In this document: piece after piece, positions 8,791 through 15,833 of the stretch
Numbering within the stretch: the stretch's first letter is position 1
Layout of the letters: each line of letters begins with the position of its first letter
DNA from: DASXVX01 sp036504075
GTDB taxonomy: Bacteria > Bacillota > Sulfobacillia > Symbiobacteriales > Symbiobacteriaceae
Direction of reading: 5' to 3'
Assembly: GCA_036504075.1 (NCBI GenBank)
Contig: DASXVX010000027.1
Coordinates: forward strand, 1 to 45,441
DNA: 45,441 bases
Notes under the pieces: model-generated
Told to the model about the DNA's origin: nothing
What the model saw: only the letters and a program-made list of their open reading frames with translations
The model's database searches: none
Made by a program: the position numbers and the translations under genes

Positions 8791-9585
8791 TTAGTACATG
8801 ACCATGCCGCCGTCCAGGTTGATCGCCTGGCCAGTCATTCCCTTGGCGGCGTCCGAAGCCAGGTAGACCGCCAGCGCGCCGATCTCGGCGGTATCCAGAA
8901 GCCGGCGCTGGGGCGTCTTGCTGTAAACCGCGATTTCCAGCGCTTCCGCTTCGGTCTTTACCCCAAAGGAGCGCATCAGGTCTGGGACCTGATTGCGAAC
9001 CAACGGCGTGTCGACGAAGCCGGGGCAAATGGCATTGGCGGTGATTCCGGCCGTGGCGGTTTCCACGGCGGTTACACGGGTGAGGCCGAGCAAGCCATGT
9101 TTCGCGGAGACGTAGGCGGCCTTGTAAGGTGAGGCGTACTTGCCGTGGATCGAGGAGATGTTGATGACCCGCCCCCAGCCCGCCCGCCGCATGTGGGGCA
9201 GGGCAGCTTTGGTGCAGAGGAACGGGCCGGTCAGCATCACGGCGATAATGCGGTTCCAGCGGTCGAGGGGGAACTCCTCAATGGGTGCCACATGCTGTAT
9301 CCCGGCGTTGTTCACCAGGATGGAGATGGAGCCGAAAAGCGCCACCGCCTTGTCGATCATCTCCTGGACCGTTGACGGCACCGATATGTCCCCGGCAAAA
9401 GACCTGGCGCTGCCGCCTTTCGCCTGGATCAGGGCTGCCGTCTCTTCTGCCCGTTCCGGCATCAGGTCTGCTGCCAGAACGGAGGCCCCTGCCTCCGCCA
9501 GCGCTTCGGCGATGGCACGGCCAATGCCGCTTCCCGCCCCCGTGACGACAGCCGACCGGCCAGCCAGGAGGCCGCTTCCATTCAT
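8791..9585 (-). CDS. bdhA: SDR dehydrogenase, 3-hydroxybutyrate dehydrogenase-like
   Basis: Classical short-chain dehydrogenase of 264 residues. The cofactor motif TGAGSGIG is at residues 15-22, NNAG at 92-95, catalytic Ser about 144 (ISSIHG), Tyr158 and Lys162 (YVSAK). The stretch ASPYKAAYVSAKHGLLGLT and NAICPGFVDTPLV is characteristic of D-3-hydroxybutyrate dehydrogenases, which convert 3-hydroxybutyrate and NAD to acetoacetate; the exact substrate stays inference. The start at 9585 is preceded by GGGAGGG, while an ATG at 9633 lies inside the sigma-54 promoter and is unlikely. First gene of the operon with the liv transporter and the acyl-CoA synthetase, which together could import, oxidise and activate a hydroxy acid. 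Confidence 0.87.
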   Translation of the reverse strand: MNGSGLLAGRSAVVTGAGSGIGRAIAEALAEAGASVLAADLMPERAEETAALIQAKGGSARSFAGDISVPSTVQEMIDKAVALFGSISILVNNAGIQHVAPIEEFPLDRWNRIIAVMLTGPFLCTKAALPHMRRAGWGRVINISSIHGKYASPYKAAYVSAKHGLLGLTRVTAVETATAGITANAICPGFVDTPLVRNQVPDLMRSFGVKTEAEALEIAVYSKTPQRRLLDTAEIGALAVYLASDAAKGMTGQAINLDGGMVMY

Positions 9586-9627
9586 CGTCTCACCCTCCCG
9601 TCCATAAGAAACCGTTACTCGAAATAT

Positions 9628-9645
9628 GAGCAAGATTTATGCCAA
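9628..9645 (-). promoter_or_regulatory. Sigma-54 (-24/-12) promoter of the bdhA-liv operon
   Basis: Minus strand reads TTGGCATAAATCTTGCT, against the consensus TTGGCACRNNNNTTGCW: the GG and GC elements are present with exact ten-base spacing. Transcription would begin near 9618, giving a leader of about 30 bases before the bdhA start at 9585. Confidence 0.8.
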
Positions 9646-9670
9646 CCCCAAAACCCGCACAAACAGCTCG

Positions 9671-9740
9671 GTTGTCGTGTGATCCCGACACCAATGTGTC
9701 GGGCGATTCCGACATGTGTCGGGAAACGACGACACTGGGA
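9671..9740. promoter_or_regulatory. Palindromic activator-binding array upstream of the sigma-54 promoter
   Basis: A perfect 20-bp palindrome CCCGACACCAATGTGTCGGG (9684-9703) is followed by the similar CCGACATGTGTCGG (9709-9722) and flanked by partial copies of the GTCGTGT/CGACAC half site. The array lies 40 to 95 bases upstream of the -24 element, where enhancer-binding proteins usually bind. EBP1, encoded at 11949-13367, is the natural candidate. Confidence 0.7.
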
Positions 9741-9795
9741 GACGTGCGAACCCCCCGGTACCTGTAAGCGCAAGTGAGTACGATCCGGGGTGAAG

Positions 9796-9857
9796 CCAAG
9801 CAAGAGAGCCACTGAGATATGCACCAGTGCATACCTCAGTGGCTCTTTGCTCGCTTG
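9796..9857. terminator. Long inverted repeat, probable bidirectional terminator
   Basis: GAGCCACTGAG and TATGCAC (9806-9824) pair with GTGCATA and CTCAGTGGCTC (9827-9845), a near-perfect stem of about 18 bp with a two-base centre, extended outward by partly complementary CAAGCAAG / CTCGCTTG. It separates the transketolase genes from the bdhA promoter region. Confidence 0.55.
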
Positions 9858-9870
9858 TGGTCGTGGCCGC

Positions 9871-9916
9871 AGAGGGGCCATCCCAATTCTTCTCCATGGG
9901 ATGGCCCTCTCTTTAT
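9871..9916. terminator. Second hairpin downstream of the transketolase genes
   Basis: GGCCATCCCA (9876-9885) pairs with TGGGATGGCC (9897-9906), extended by AGAG/CTCT around a single bulged G. A T-rich run follows on the plus strand (CTTTATAT). On the minus strand there is no clear U tract, so its role in ending the transketolase transcript is uncertain. Confidence 0.5.
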
Positions 9917-9946
9917 ATCTGCTTTGGTCGTCGGGTCGAAAGACGT

Positions 9947-10900
9947 CTATCTCACAGATTCTTGCTTTCCGAGAAGCTTCTTGATCTCCGGAACCAGGTG
10001 CGCGGCGGTCAGGCCAAAGGCTTTCAAAAGCTCGTCAGGTTCGCCGGACTCGCCGAATCGATCCTGGGTGCCAATGATTTTCATGGGAACCGGGTAGTTT
10101 TGGCTTAAGAACTCCGCAACGGCACCGCCTAATCCGCCGATGACGCTGTGCTCTTCCATCGTGATCACCGCACCGGTTTCCCGGGCGGCTTTGAGGACCG
10201 CGTCCGTATCAAGCGGCTTGACAGTGTGCATGTTGATCACTCGAACACTGACGCCAACTCCGGCCATCTCCTCGGCTGCATCGAGCGCCTCAGCGACCAT
10301 TGGACCGTTGGCAATGACGGTGATATCAGTACCCTCGCGCAGAGTCAGGGCTTTTCCGATCACAAATGGCGTGTCCTCTGAAGTCACGATCGGAACGGCT
10401 TCCCGTCCGAACCGGAAGTAAAACGGTCCATTCATCTCCGCGCCGGCAATGGTTGCTTTGCGGGTTTCGATGGCGTCACAGGGAACAACAACAGTCATCC
10501 CGGGGAGAACTCGCATCGAAGCGACATCCTCCAGGGCCTGGTGTGTAGCGCCGTCGGCCCCCACCGAGATGCCGCCGTGACAGCCCGCAATCTTAACGTT
10601 CAGCTTGCTGTAGCAAACGGTAGTGCGGATTTGATCCCAGGCTCTGCCTGCGATAAAAGTCCCATACGTAGCCACGAAGGGAATTTTGCCCATCAGACTG
10701 ATTCCGCCGGCAGTGGCAACCATGTCTTGCTCGGCAATACCCATGTCAAAGAACCGATCGGGGAACTTATCCGCGAACCAGTTCGTGCGCGTGGACTTTG
10801 AGAGGTCGGCGTCAAACACCACCACATCGGGATTCGAGGCGCCCAGAGCAATGAGCCCTTCGCCGAAGCCGTCCCTGGCCAGCTTGAACTGTCTTGTCAT
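9947..10900 (-). CDS. Transketolase, C-terminal subunit
   Basis: A 317-residue protein corresponding to the pyrimidine-binding and C-terminal domains of transketolase. It contains FFDMGIAEQDMVATAGGISL, with the glutamate that activates thiamine diphosphate, then GISVGADGATHQALEDVA and the C-terminal MEEHSVIGGLGGAVAEFL. It needs the N-terminal subunit encoded just upstream; the ATG overlaps the stop of that gene by four bases (ATGA), so the two chains are made together. Split transketolases are known in archaea and several bacteria, often in pentose or sugar-acid catabolism as well as in the pentose phosphate pathway. The two hairpins at 9796-9916 follow it. Confidence 0.93.
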   Translation of the reverse strand: MTRQFKLARDGFGEGLIALGASNPDVVVFDADLSKSTRTNWFADKFPDRFFDMGIAEQDMVATAGGISLMGKIPFVATYGTFIAGRAWDQIRTTVCYSKLNVKIAGCHGGISVGADGATHQALEDVASMRVLPGMTVVVPCDAIETRKATIAGAEMNGPFYFRFGREAVPIVTSEDTPFVIGKALTLREGTDITVIANGPMVAEALDAAEEMAGVGVSVRVINMHTVKPLDTDAVLKAARETGAVITMEEHSVIGGLGGAVAEFLSQNYPVPMKIIGTQDRFGESGEPDELLKAFGLTAAHLVPEIKKLLGKQESVR

Positions 10901-11757
10901 CTCCCCGCCCCCCCTCTCGATCCGTTGTCCTGGAGTTCACCGAGGGCCTTGTCCAACTGTTCTTTGTTCGGTGCGGTCCCGTGCCAGCTGGCCACGTTTT
11001 CCATAAATGATACGCCTTTGCCCTTAACGGTCTTGGCGATGATTACGCTTGGCTTGCCCTTGGTCTGGCGGGCCTCTTGATAGGCATCCATGACCTGATT
11101 CAGGTCATGTCCGTCGATATTGATCACGTGCCACCGGAAAGCTGCCCATTTGTCCGCCAGCGGCGCAATGCCCATCACAGATTCCACCGAGCCGTCAATT
11201 TGCAGGTCGTTGTAGTCAACCAGGGCGCAGACAGTGTCGAGCTTGAAATGTCCGGCACTCATCGCCGCTTCCCAGACCGAACCCTCCTGCAGTTCGCCGT
11301 CCCCCATCAAGGTGTAAAACCTGGAGTCAAGCCCCTGCATTCTGGCACCGATAGCCATCCCGTTGGCGATAGAAAGCCCTTGCCCCAAAGAACCTGTCGA
11401 AACCTCGACGCCAGGGGTCTTCAGGCGGTGTGGATGGCCCTGAAGACGGCTCCCAAACTTCCTGAGGGTCAGCAGTTCCTCCGGGGGAAAATAGCCCGTT
11501 CTGGCCAAAACTGAATAGAGAACCGGATTGGCGTGCCCTTTCGATAGGACAAACCGATCGCGGCTCTCCGACTCGGGGTTACCTGGGTCATGACGCATTT
11601 CGGAGAAATACAAGCCAACCATCAGCTCCACCGCTGACAAAGACCCTCCTGGGTGACCCGACCCTGCAGCGTGAGTCATTTCAACGATGTCACGGCGCAC
11701 CTGTCTGGCAGTCTCTTTTAACGAAGCAATGTCCCGATTGCTGCCCCTTCCCGGCAT
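10897..11757 (-). CDS. Transketolase, N-terminal subunit
   Basis: A 286-residue protein equal to the N-terminal, diphosphate-binding domain of transketolase. The motifs AAGSGHPGGSLSAVE, FVLSKGHANPVLY and the thiamine diphosphate/metal motif GDGELQEGSVWEA with DYNDLQ about 25 residues later are all present. The start at 11757 is chosen because GAGGAGGGG lies seven bases before it; an ATG at 11772 is the codon just upstream of that ribosome site. The spacer of about 190 bases to EBP1 has no visible terminator, so EBP1 and the transketolase genes could share a transcript. Confidence 0.93.
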   Translation of the reverse strand: MPGRGSNRDIASLKETARQVRRDIVEMTHAAGSGHPGGSLSAVELMVGLYFSEMRHDPGNPESESRDRFVLSKGHANPVLYSVLARTGYFPPEELLTLRKFGSRLQGHPHRLKTPGVEVSTGSLGQGLSIANGMAIGARMQGLDSRFYTLMGDGELQEGSVWEAAMSAGHFKLDTVCALVDYNDLQIDGSVESVMGIAPLADKWAAFRWHVINIDGHDLNQVMDAYQEARQTKGKPSVIIAKTVKGKGVSFMENVASWHGTAPNKEQLDKALGELQDNGSRGGAGR

Positions 11758-11948
11758 GTTGCCCCTCCTCATCGGATAGTCTCACTACAAATACTGGCGT
11801 GTAGTTATGCGTCAGTTAGCAGCTGATAAATTTTCTACACCTGTATGATATCTCCTTCTAATGACTGCCCTTTGCGTCAAACGCGTCCAAGAATCCGTTC
11901 ACAAAAAAGGTCTCCTCCGGGGGGTTCGTTGTGCCAGACCGTTCAGGT

Positions 11949-13367
11949 TCAGGAGAAACCATACTTATGGAGCTTATCGTAAAGTGTCGAGCGATGAATG
12001 CCCAGGATGCGGGCGGCTTCCGCTTTGCCGCCGCGGGCAGCAGTGAGGGCCTGCTGAAGGGCGGCCCGCTCCGCTCTGGCGATGCTGATGTCCAGATCGG
12101 TTGCCGCGGGGTTCGGGAGCGTCCCGGCTGCCCGCTCCTCCCGGGGCGCGCCCTGCAGGCGGTGGGCCATGGCCGGCGGCAGGTCCGACGGCAGAATCTC
12201 CGGCCCGTCCGCAATGTAAACCAGTCGCTCCAACAGGTTGAGCAACTCCCGAACGTTGCCGGGCCAGGCGTACCGGCGGAACTCCTCCAGGAGCACCGGG
12301 GAGAGGTGTCGGAGCGGCATGCCTTGCTCTTCGGCCAATCGCGCCAGACCATGCTCGACCAGCAGCGGGATGTCCTCGCTGCGCTCCCGGAGCGGTGGCA
12401 GCCGGACGGCGATGACGTTGAGCCGGTAATAGAGGTCTTCCCGGAACCGCCCTTCCGCCACCCGCTGTTCCAGGTCGGCGTTGGTGGCGGCGATGATGCG
12501 CACGTCGACCTGCAGCGTAAGGACGCCGCCAACCCGTTCGATCTCCCGTTCCTGAACGGCCCGCAGGATTTTGGCTTGCATGGCCATGGGCATGTCGCCG
12601 ATTTCGTCCAGGAAAATCGTGCCGCGATGAGCCAGTTCCAGCTTTCCCGGCTTACCGCCCTTGCGCGCACCGGTGAAGGCGCCCTCTTCGTAGCCGAACA
12701 GTTCGGATTCCAGCAGATCCCCCGGGATGGCGGCACAGTTGATCTTGACGAACGGTCCTGCCGCCCGCCCGCTGCTCTGGTGGATGGCGTGGGCAAATAG
12801 TTCCTTGCCGGTGCCGCTTTCGCCCAGGAGCAGGATGGACGCCTGGTTCTGGGCCGCCTTGAGCGCCAACTGCTTGGCCTGCGTCAGCGGCTGGGACCGG
12901 CCGACGATCTGGTCGAACGTGAACTTGGCGCCGCGAATCTGCTTCAGTTCCTGCTCGTAGAATTTGACCTTGCTCTCCAGGAGGCCGATCCGTTGCGAGA
13001 GCGCCCGGAGTTCCTCCACGTCTTTGAACATGAACTTCCCGACTGCACCCACCACGGAGCCGTTCCGGACGATGGGCGTCCGCTGGACAATCCGGTCCTG
13101 GCCGTTGATCCGCTGCGCCCAGCCGATCTCCGGCACGCCGGTCTTGACCACGATGTGCATCCGGGTATTCTCAATGACCTCGGTCACGTGCCTGCCCAGG
13201 GCCGAACCCGACGGGATCTGCAGCAGTTCTTCATACGGCCGGTTCAGGCGGGTGATGTATCCGTCCCGGTCTACCACGACGACGCACTCGTAGGCATTGT
13301 CGATGATCTCCTGCAGGGTTGCCACTTCCGCCTCCAGCGCCCGAATCTGGGCTTCAGCGTCCGGCAT
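11949..13367 (-). CDS. Sigma-54-dependent activator with PAS sensor (EBP1)
   Basis: Enhancer-binding protein of 472 residues that drives open-complex formation by sigma-54 RNA polymerase. Order of parts: N-terminal coiled coil and PAS domain (about 1-125, CVVVVDRDGYITRLN), a helical linker, AAA+ domain with Walker A GESGTGKE at 182-189, the sigma-54-contacting GAFTGA at 229-234, Walker B FLDEIGDM, sensor region and a Fis-type C-terminal helix-turn-helix (AEAARILGIHRSTLYDKLHKYG). The start at 13367 has GGGAGGG eight bases upstream; an alternative ATG at 13394 has AGGAG. It overlaps the ligase gene, so both are cotranscribed. It is the likely activator of the sigma-54 promoter at 9628-9645. The PAS domain suggests a small-molecule signal, possibly the transported acid or its CoA ester. 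Confidence 0.93.
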   Translation of the reverse strand: MPDAEAQIRALEAEVATLQEIIDNAYECVVVVDRDGYITRLNRPYEELLQIPSGSALGRHVTEVIENTRMHIVVKTGVPEIGWAQRINGQDRIVQRTPIVRNGSVVGAVGKFMFKDVEELRALSQRIGLLESKVKFYEQELKQIRGAKFTFDQIVGRSQPLTQAKQLALKAAQNQASILLLGESGTGKELFAHAIHQSSGRAAGPFVKINCAAIPGDLLESELFGYEEGAFTGARKGGKPGKLELAHRGTIFLDEIGDMPMAMQAKILRAVQEREIERVGGVLTLQVDVRIIAATNADLEQRVAEGRFREDLYYRLNVIAVRLPPLRERSEDIPLLVEHGLARLAEEQGMPLRHLSPVLLEEFRRYAWPGNVRELLNLLERLVYIADGPEILPSDLPPAMAHRLQGAPREERAAGTLPNPAATDLDISIARAERAALQQALTAARGGKAEAARILGIHRSTLYDKLHKYGFS

Positions 13368-15024
13368 GGCGGTTTCCCTCCCGAAACTGGACATCGTGGT
13401 ACTCCTGGAGTTGTTCGGCCAGCAGCGCCTTCAACACCAGACGCTTGGGCTTGCCGGTGGACGTGTAGGGCACATCGGTGCCGAACAGCACGACCTTGGG
13501 CTGCATGGGAAAAGGCAGACGGGCAGCACAGGACGCCCGGATTTCGGCGGCCAGCGTGTCGGACGGCGTATGGCCATCACGGGGGACGACGTAAGCGGCG
13601 ACTTCCTCCCCGTAAATGCGGTTCGCAAACGGCACGGCCATGCCGAACCGCACCGCGGGGTGCTGCGTCAGTACCGCATCGATCTCCATTGGCGACAGGT
13701 TGACACCGCCCCGAATGATCAGTTCCTTCAGCCGGCCGGTGATGAAGAAGAAGTGCCGGCCGTCCTCTGCCGGTAACCAGAAGCCCTCGTCGCCCGAGCG
13801 GAACCAGCCGGGGTACTTGAACGCCTCGGCGTTGGCGTCTGGGCGCTGGTAGTATCCTTGCATGATGGTGCTGCCGCGGAGGCAAATCTCCCCCCGGACC
13901 CCGGCCGCCAGTTCCGCGCCGTCGCTGCCGCGAATGGACAGCCCCTGATGCGGCATGGCCGCCCCGATCATCGGGAAACCATGCGTGCTGTACCAGCGGC
14001 GCCGGACGTCGGTCGGCAGATCCAACGGGGTCATGCAGGCGTAGGCGGTCGTTTCGGAAAGGCCGTAACCGTGCCAGACCGGGATGGCGAAAGTCTGCTC
14101 GAAGCGCATGACGGTCTCCACCGCCAGCGGCCCGGCCCCGCAAATGACGCCGCGCATCGTGGCCGGCGGTCGGCCGAACTCCTCGCCGGCTTCCAGCAGG
14201 AACTCCAGCAGCGTCGGGACGAGGCTCGAGACGGCGACGCCCTCGGCGGTCGCCCGCTCCCAGAACGTGCGGGTCGAGAACCGGCGATTGAGGACCACGC
14301 CTGCCCCGGCATACAGCGGGCTCAGCAGGGTCACGACGATGCCATTGACGTGGTGGATGGGCAGTACGCACATCCACCGTTCACCAGGAGCGAGGTGGAA
14401 CCACCGGGCGATGGCGTCGGCATCGGCCAGCAGATTGTACTGGTTGAGCACGACCCCCTTGGGATTGCCGGTCGTGCCGGAGGTGTAGACAATTAAAGCT
14501 TCATCGGTCAGGTGGGCGCCCGGCGGTGCCTCATCAATACCGGACTCGAGCTGGTCATCGACCACGACGACCTCCCGGAGCAGGGGCAGTTCCCCCACCT
14601 GTGCCTGCACTTCCGGCCGGTATTCGGGCAGGGTGAACAGCAAGCATGCCCGGGCGTTATCCAGAATGAAACGCTTACGGGCCGGCGGTTCTTCGATATT
14701 GATGGGGACAAGCGCGGCCCCCAGCCACCAGGTGGCAAACATGAGGAAAACGGCCTCGTGATGGTTATGCAGGATGGTCGCCACCCGGTCGCCCCGTGTC
14801 ACCCCTTTGCCCGCCAGGCAGCCGGCAACGCGGCGGACGCGGGCCGCAAAGGCGGCGAAGGTATGTGCCTGACGCTGCCCGTCGGCATCGTAGGTGATCA
14901 GGAACGTTTGATCAGGTGCCGTTTCGGCTCGGGTGCGGATCACATCGGCCAGATTGGCAAAAACGCCGGCGAAGGGGCCTCCATCTGGCGGTTGTTGTGC
15001 TGCCTCGATGATGGCGTCGGGCAC
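13354..15024 (-). CDS. AMP-dependent acyl-CoA ligase, carnitine/crotonobetaine-CoA ligase-like
   Basis: Class I adenylate-forming enzyme of 556 residues. The adenylation loop YTSGTTGNPKG is at 180-190, GYGLSETTAYACMTPLD in the middle, the hinge FRSGDEGFWLPAEDGR and the catalytic lysine in PYTSTGKPKR near residue 525. The overall length and the N-terminal part resemble crotonobetaine/carnitine-CoA ligases and fatty-acyl-CoA ligases; the acid cannot be identified from sequence. The start is GTG at 15024 with AGGAGG nine bases upstream. It overlaps EBP1, and the pair stands at the head of the catabolic block, so its substrate may be related to that of the liv1 transporter. Confidence 0.88.
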   Translation of the reverse strand: MPDAIIEAAQQPPDGGPFAGVFANLADVIRTRAETAPDQTFLITYDADGQRQAHTFAAFAARVRRVAGCLAGKGVTRGDRVATILHNHHEAVFLMFATWWLGAALVPINIEEPPARKRFILDNARACLLFTLPEYRPEVQAQVGELPLLREVVVVDDQLESGIDEAPPGAHLTDEALIVYTSGTTGNPKGVVLNQYNLLADADAIARWFHLAPGERWMCVLPIHHVNGIVVTLLSPLYAGAGVVLNRRFSTRTFWERATAEGVAVSSLVPTLLEFLLEAGEEFGRPPATMRGVICGAGPLAVETVMRFEQTFAIPVWHGYGLSETTAYACMTPLDLPTDVRRRWYSTHGFPMIGAAMPHQGLSIRGSDGAELAAGVRGEICLRGSTIMQGYYQRPDANAEAFKYPGWFRSGDEGFWLPAEDGRHFFFITGRLKELIIRGGVNLSPMEIDAVLTQHPAVRFGMAVPFANRIYGEEVAAYVVPRDGHTPSDTLAAEIRASCAARLPFPMQPKVVLFGTDVPYTSTGKPKRLVLKALLAEQLQEYHDVQFREGNRHAGR

Positions 15025-15213
15025 GATACATCGCCTCCTGCAGAGACCGAAGTCAAGATGTGGTTATGTTGAACATTCGGCGACGTTATGGCTTCTCCCC
15101 TTCCGACCGTTCGATTTCTTTGCGAGTAATCCGCCCCTGATTCTCCTCGTCGCCACGCTCGTCACCAGGGCCGGCCTAACATTTGTATGTAATGGTGGGG
15201 GCTGGGTTCATGG
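15025..15213. other. Leader region of the ligase-EBP1 unit with a gene remnant
   Basis: Between the ligase start and repeat B. On the minus strand a short frame DERGDEENQGR (about 15158-15126) shares a 19-base stretch with the end of the small Fis-type frame at 24515-24643 (GACGAGCGTGGCGACGAGG). I see no convincing -35/-10 or -24/-12 promoter here. Confidence 0.4.
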
Positions 15214-15479
15214 GCTGCGGGCAAGCGTAGATGCCTGCGTGGGGTTGCGTGAACTTGCGTGCGGCCGCGCAGGTGGGAATCGGAGTTCATGCGCTTGCCT
15301 GGGGGGGTGGGGAAGAGCGGAAAAGCCCCTCCCGCGCCAGAGGGCGGGAGGGGCTGAAAGGCTTGCTGCGGTTGGGGCGTCGGGCGTTCTTACCCATGAG
15401 TGGCTCGACGTTCGTAGAAGCTTGTAGACGGTTGCGTGCGGTCGTGTGCGGTTGCGTGCGGTCGTGTGCGGAAGTTGAG
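15214..15479 (-). repeat. Dispersed noncoding repeat, copy B
   Basis: Second copy of the ~250-bp element, closest to copy C: both share CTGCGTGGG, TTGCGTGCGGCCGC, CAGGTGGGAATCGG, GTTCATGCGCTTG, the hairpin and GAAAGGCTTG in the same order and spacing. The right edge has four iterations of GGTTGCGTGCGG / GGTCGTGTGCGG. Located between the ligase gene and the SLH protein gene. Confidence 0.8.
15320..15355 (-). terminator. Hairpin terminator inside repeat B
   Basis: AGCCCCTCCCGC (15324-15335) pairs with GCGGGAGGGGCT (15344-15355). On the minus strand it is followed by TTTTCC. It lies about 480 bases after the SLH gene, which already has its own hairpin. Confidence 0.6.
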
Positions 15480-15782
15480 AAGGGTGTTGTGCCGCTTGAC
15501 CGCCAGCAGGTACATTATTGGCCGTCGCCTCGCGGCGTACCAGCACAGTCTGGGTTCGACGGGTCGATATTCGGCGTGGTGCTAAATTGTGTACGGATGG
15601 ACCATAACTACGGGGTTCAAGGTCGTAATGCCGGAAGCCGGTAATGTCAGTAACGGCGCGAATCTTACGCTTCTCCCGCAACCGGTCACCGGGTAACCGA
15701 GCGGGATCCGCACCGCATCCTTCCCGCGGGTGCTGGAGGCGGTCAGAGGGACGCCGGCGGGCAGAGAACAGCCCCTGTGAAC
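15480..15782. other. Spacer with possible gene remnants
   Basis: About 300 bases between repeat B and the SLH gene terminator. On the minus strand a frame contains EATANNVP (about 15532-15509), nearly the same as EATANDVP in the spacer left of repeat C (about 24104-24081), with differences mostly at third codon positions. Another open frame ends SGITTLNPVVMVHPYTI at 15582. Neither has a clear start or family; both may be decayed coding sequence. Confidence 0.3.
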
Positions 15783-15825
15783 TGGGTTCCAGTTCGCAGG
15801 GGCTGTCCTCACATACTTCCGGATG
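15783..15825 (-). terminator. Terminator of the SLH protein gene
   Basis: On the plus strand the arms ACAGCCCCTGTGAACTGG and CCAGTTCGCAGGGGCTGT form a stem of about 18 bp with one mismatch, nine bases after the stop codon. The U tract on the minus strand is weak (TCTCT). Confidence 0.6.
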
Positions 15826-15833
15826 GAGCAGGC

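Noticed and set aside
11880..11930. A 14-codon frame with GGAGGAGACC ribosome site between EBP1 and transketolase
   Set aside because: Very short, no signal of conservation visible in a single sequence; could be a leader peptide but I cannot support it.
15025..15200. Sigma-54 promoter upstream of the ligase-EBP1 unit
   Set aside because: No GG-N10-GC pair with the flanking consensus was found on the minus strand.
15214..15479. CRISPR array
   Set aside because: The TGCGTGCGG iterations are short, degenerate and lack spacers of constant length; no cas genes are present.
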